A stretch of DNA of 8,772 nt from Negativicutes bacterium UBA1444 (GTDB taxonomy: Bacteria > Bacillota > Negativicutes > UBA1444): positions 3,688-12,459 of the forward strand of contig DCTI01000066.1 in NCBI GenBank assembly GCA_002329525.1, in the 5' to 3' direction. A program made the position numbers and the translations under genes. Below are positions 8,281-8,772 of this stretch, piece by piece. The notes beneath the pieces were generated by a model, which saw only the letters and a program-made list of their open reading frames with translations, was not told the origin of the DNA and searched no databases. Positions within the stretch are counted from its first letter, which is position 1. Each line of letters starts with the position of its first letter.

Positions 8281-8487
8281 TTATCGACCTCCGCTCTCGG
8301 TTTGATTGCAAGTATTGGCGGCCAGAACTTTTTTTAGGCTTTCCAGTGGGACGACAAGCCGCCGTGCCCCCAGGCGCACCGTTGGAAGCTCCTTGGCCCG
8401 CGCCAGTTGATAGGCCAACGTCCTGCTGATCCCCAAGGCGTCAGCCGCCGCTTGGATTGAAATTCCCAGCTCATTACGGTTTTGCAT
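8281..8487 (-). CDS. AlpA/excisionase-type HTH DNA-binding protein
   Basis: A 68-aa protein that is almost entirely one HTH_17/MerR-like winged-helix domain. ISIQAAADALGISRTLAYQL (residues 9-28) gives the helix-turn-helix, and ELPTVRLGARRLVVPLESLK (33-52) the wing and following helix. This pattern is shared by AlpA regulators and excisionases of prophages and satellites, which act as transcriptional activators or as recombination directionality factors. The ATG at 8487 has a strong ribosome binding site, GGGAGG (8499-8494), six bases upstream. The stop TAA (8283-8281) lies two bases before the GTG of the primase gene, whose ribosome binding site is inside this gene, so the two are translationally coupled. 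No integrase is present in the window, so activator and excisionase roles cannot be told apart. Confidence 0.88.
   Translation of the reverse strand: MQNRNELGISIQAAADALGISRTLAYQLARAKELPTVRLGARRLVVPLESLKKVLAANTCNQTESGGR
8288..8292 (-). promoter_or_regulatory. Ribosome binding site deciding the primase start
   Basis: GGAGG lies inside the last codons of the HTH gene, nine bases before GTG 8278. It favours GTG 8278 over the longer TTG 8311 reading of the primase gene and couples translation of the two genes. Confidence 0.75.
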
Positions 8488-8556
8488 TTTTGACCTCCCA
8501 AAGATCCGGTCATCATTTGAAGACGGATCGAAATTAATAAATCTCCCCCTACTATT

Positions 8557-8586
8557 GTTATACCTGAAACACGTTTTGCGTTTTGA
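8557..8586 (-). promoter_or_regulatory. Possible promoter of the HTH-primase cluster
   Basis: On the minus strand TATAAC (8562-8557) is a fair -10 box about 70 bases before the HTH start codon. The corresponding -35 position (CAAAAC/TCAAAA, 8586-8580) is a poor consensus match and lies within the CAAAACG repeats. That would suit a promoter needing an activator or blocked by a repressor. Evidence is by inspection only. Confidence 0.3.
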
Positions 8587-8610
8587 CGATACTCTTTGAT
8601 ATCAAAACGC
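8572..8610. repeat. CGTTTTG repeat cluster with palindromes (operator-like)
   Basis: CGTTTTG occurs twice in direct tandem (8572-8578, 8579-8585) and once inverted (CAAAACG, 8603-8609). The outer elements GCGTTTTGA (8578-8586) and TCAAAACGC (8602-8610) form a perfect 9-bp inverted repeat with a 15-base spacer, and TTTGATATCAAA (8595-8606) is a perfect 12-bp palindrome nested beside it. The cluster overlaps the predicted -35 region of the HTH-primase cluster. An operator for the AlpA-like protein or a phage-type repressor is the likely role; a replication-initiation site for the primase is a second possibility. Confidence 0.5.
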
Positions 8611-8692
8611 ATTTACTGCGGCCTGGACGGCTCCCGCGACGATTATGAATAAAGTTACAATATAATTTATAAAAATTTATTTTTTGTGTAGT

Positions 8693-8714
8693 AAAAAGGG
8701 CGCAATAAGTGCCC
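8693..8714 (-). terminator. Possible terminator of a gene upstream of the window
   Basis: On the minus strand GGGCAC (8714-8709) faces GCGCCC (8703-8698) across a five-base loop, with one A-C mismatch, and is followed by five T residues (8697-8693). Extra G residues upstream could add G-T pairs with the T-tract. It would end a minus-strand transcript entering from beyond 8772. The imperfect stem keeps confidence low. Confidence 0.35.
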
Positions 8715-8772
8715 CCCAAAAAAGGTTCCTATGGATCGCCCCGATTAGGCACATTTGAAAAAATTCTGCAAA

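Noticed and set aside
8334..8612. Minus-strand 92-codon frame starting ATG 8612
   Set aside because: It overlaps the HTH gene in another frame, its start lies within the CGTTTTG repeat cluster, and no ribosome binding site is visible. The HTH frame has both a clear domain and a strong ribosome binding site.
8730..8752. CCTAATCG-GGG-CGAT...TAGG inverted repeat near the right edge (minus strand)
   Set aside because: The stem is interrupted by an unpaired bulge and separated from the T6 tract by several bases, so neither a terminator nor an att core can be supported.
1..8772. CRISPR array, IS element or rRNA
   Set aside because: No regularly spaced repeats, transposase motifs or rRNA-like sequence were seen on either strand.

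Overview
The window reads as part of an integrated, phage-satellite-like element from a Gram-negative-type bacterium, with every credible gene on the minus strand, so transcription runs from high to low coordinates. Taxonomy is uncertain. Mid-to-high GC genes, strong AGGAGG-type ribosome binding sites, GTG/TTG starts and a Prim-Pol/SF3 replicase would fit an environmental proteobacterium, Desulfobacterota or PVC-group host, but nothing here fixes the lineage.

Right part (8772 down to 4767): a compact four-gene cluster. An AT-rich leader carries a possible terminator of an upstream gene (8693-8714) and a cluster of CGTTTTG repeats and palindromes (8572-8610) that looks like an operator. Then come a 68-aa AlpA/excisionase-type HTH protein (8487-8281), a 761-aa primase-polymerase/SF3 helicase (GTG start 8278, end 5993), an unrecognised 122-aa protein (5890-5522), and an HTH protein resembling phage small terminase subunits (best start TTG 5516, end 4845). 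The cluster closes at a strong intrinsic terminator (4803-4767). Two of the junctions are translationally coupled. AlpA-like regulator, primase-replicase and a solitary TerS-like protein are the kind of set seen in phage-inducible chromosomal islands (PICIs) and P4-like satellites. No integrase, large terminase or capsid gene is visible.

Middle (4766-4293): about 470 bases of AT-richer DNA with no credible gene. It holds a 15-bp dyad (4339-4353) shortly upstream of the next gene.

Left part (4292 down to 1, running off the window): one uninterrupted reading frame of at least 1430 codons, occupying almost half the window. It encodes a giant superfamily 2 DEAD/DEAH-type helicase with motifs I, Ia, II (DELH), III (SAT), V and VI (QRSGRAGR), three cysteine-pair zinc sites and two very large inserts. 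It is related to the YprA/MrfA-DrmA-DruE group of helicases, many of which are antiphage proteins. It is probably the first gene of its own transcription unit and the best candidate here for defence cargo. Its C-terminus and partner genes lie beyond position 1.
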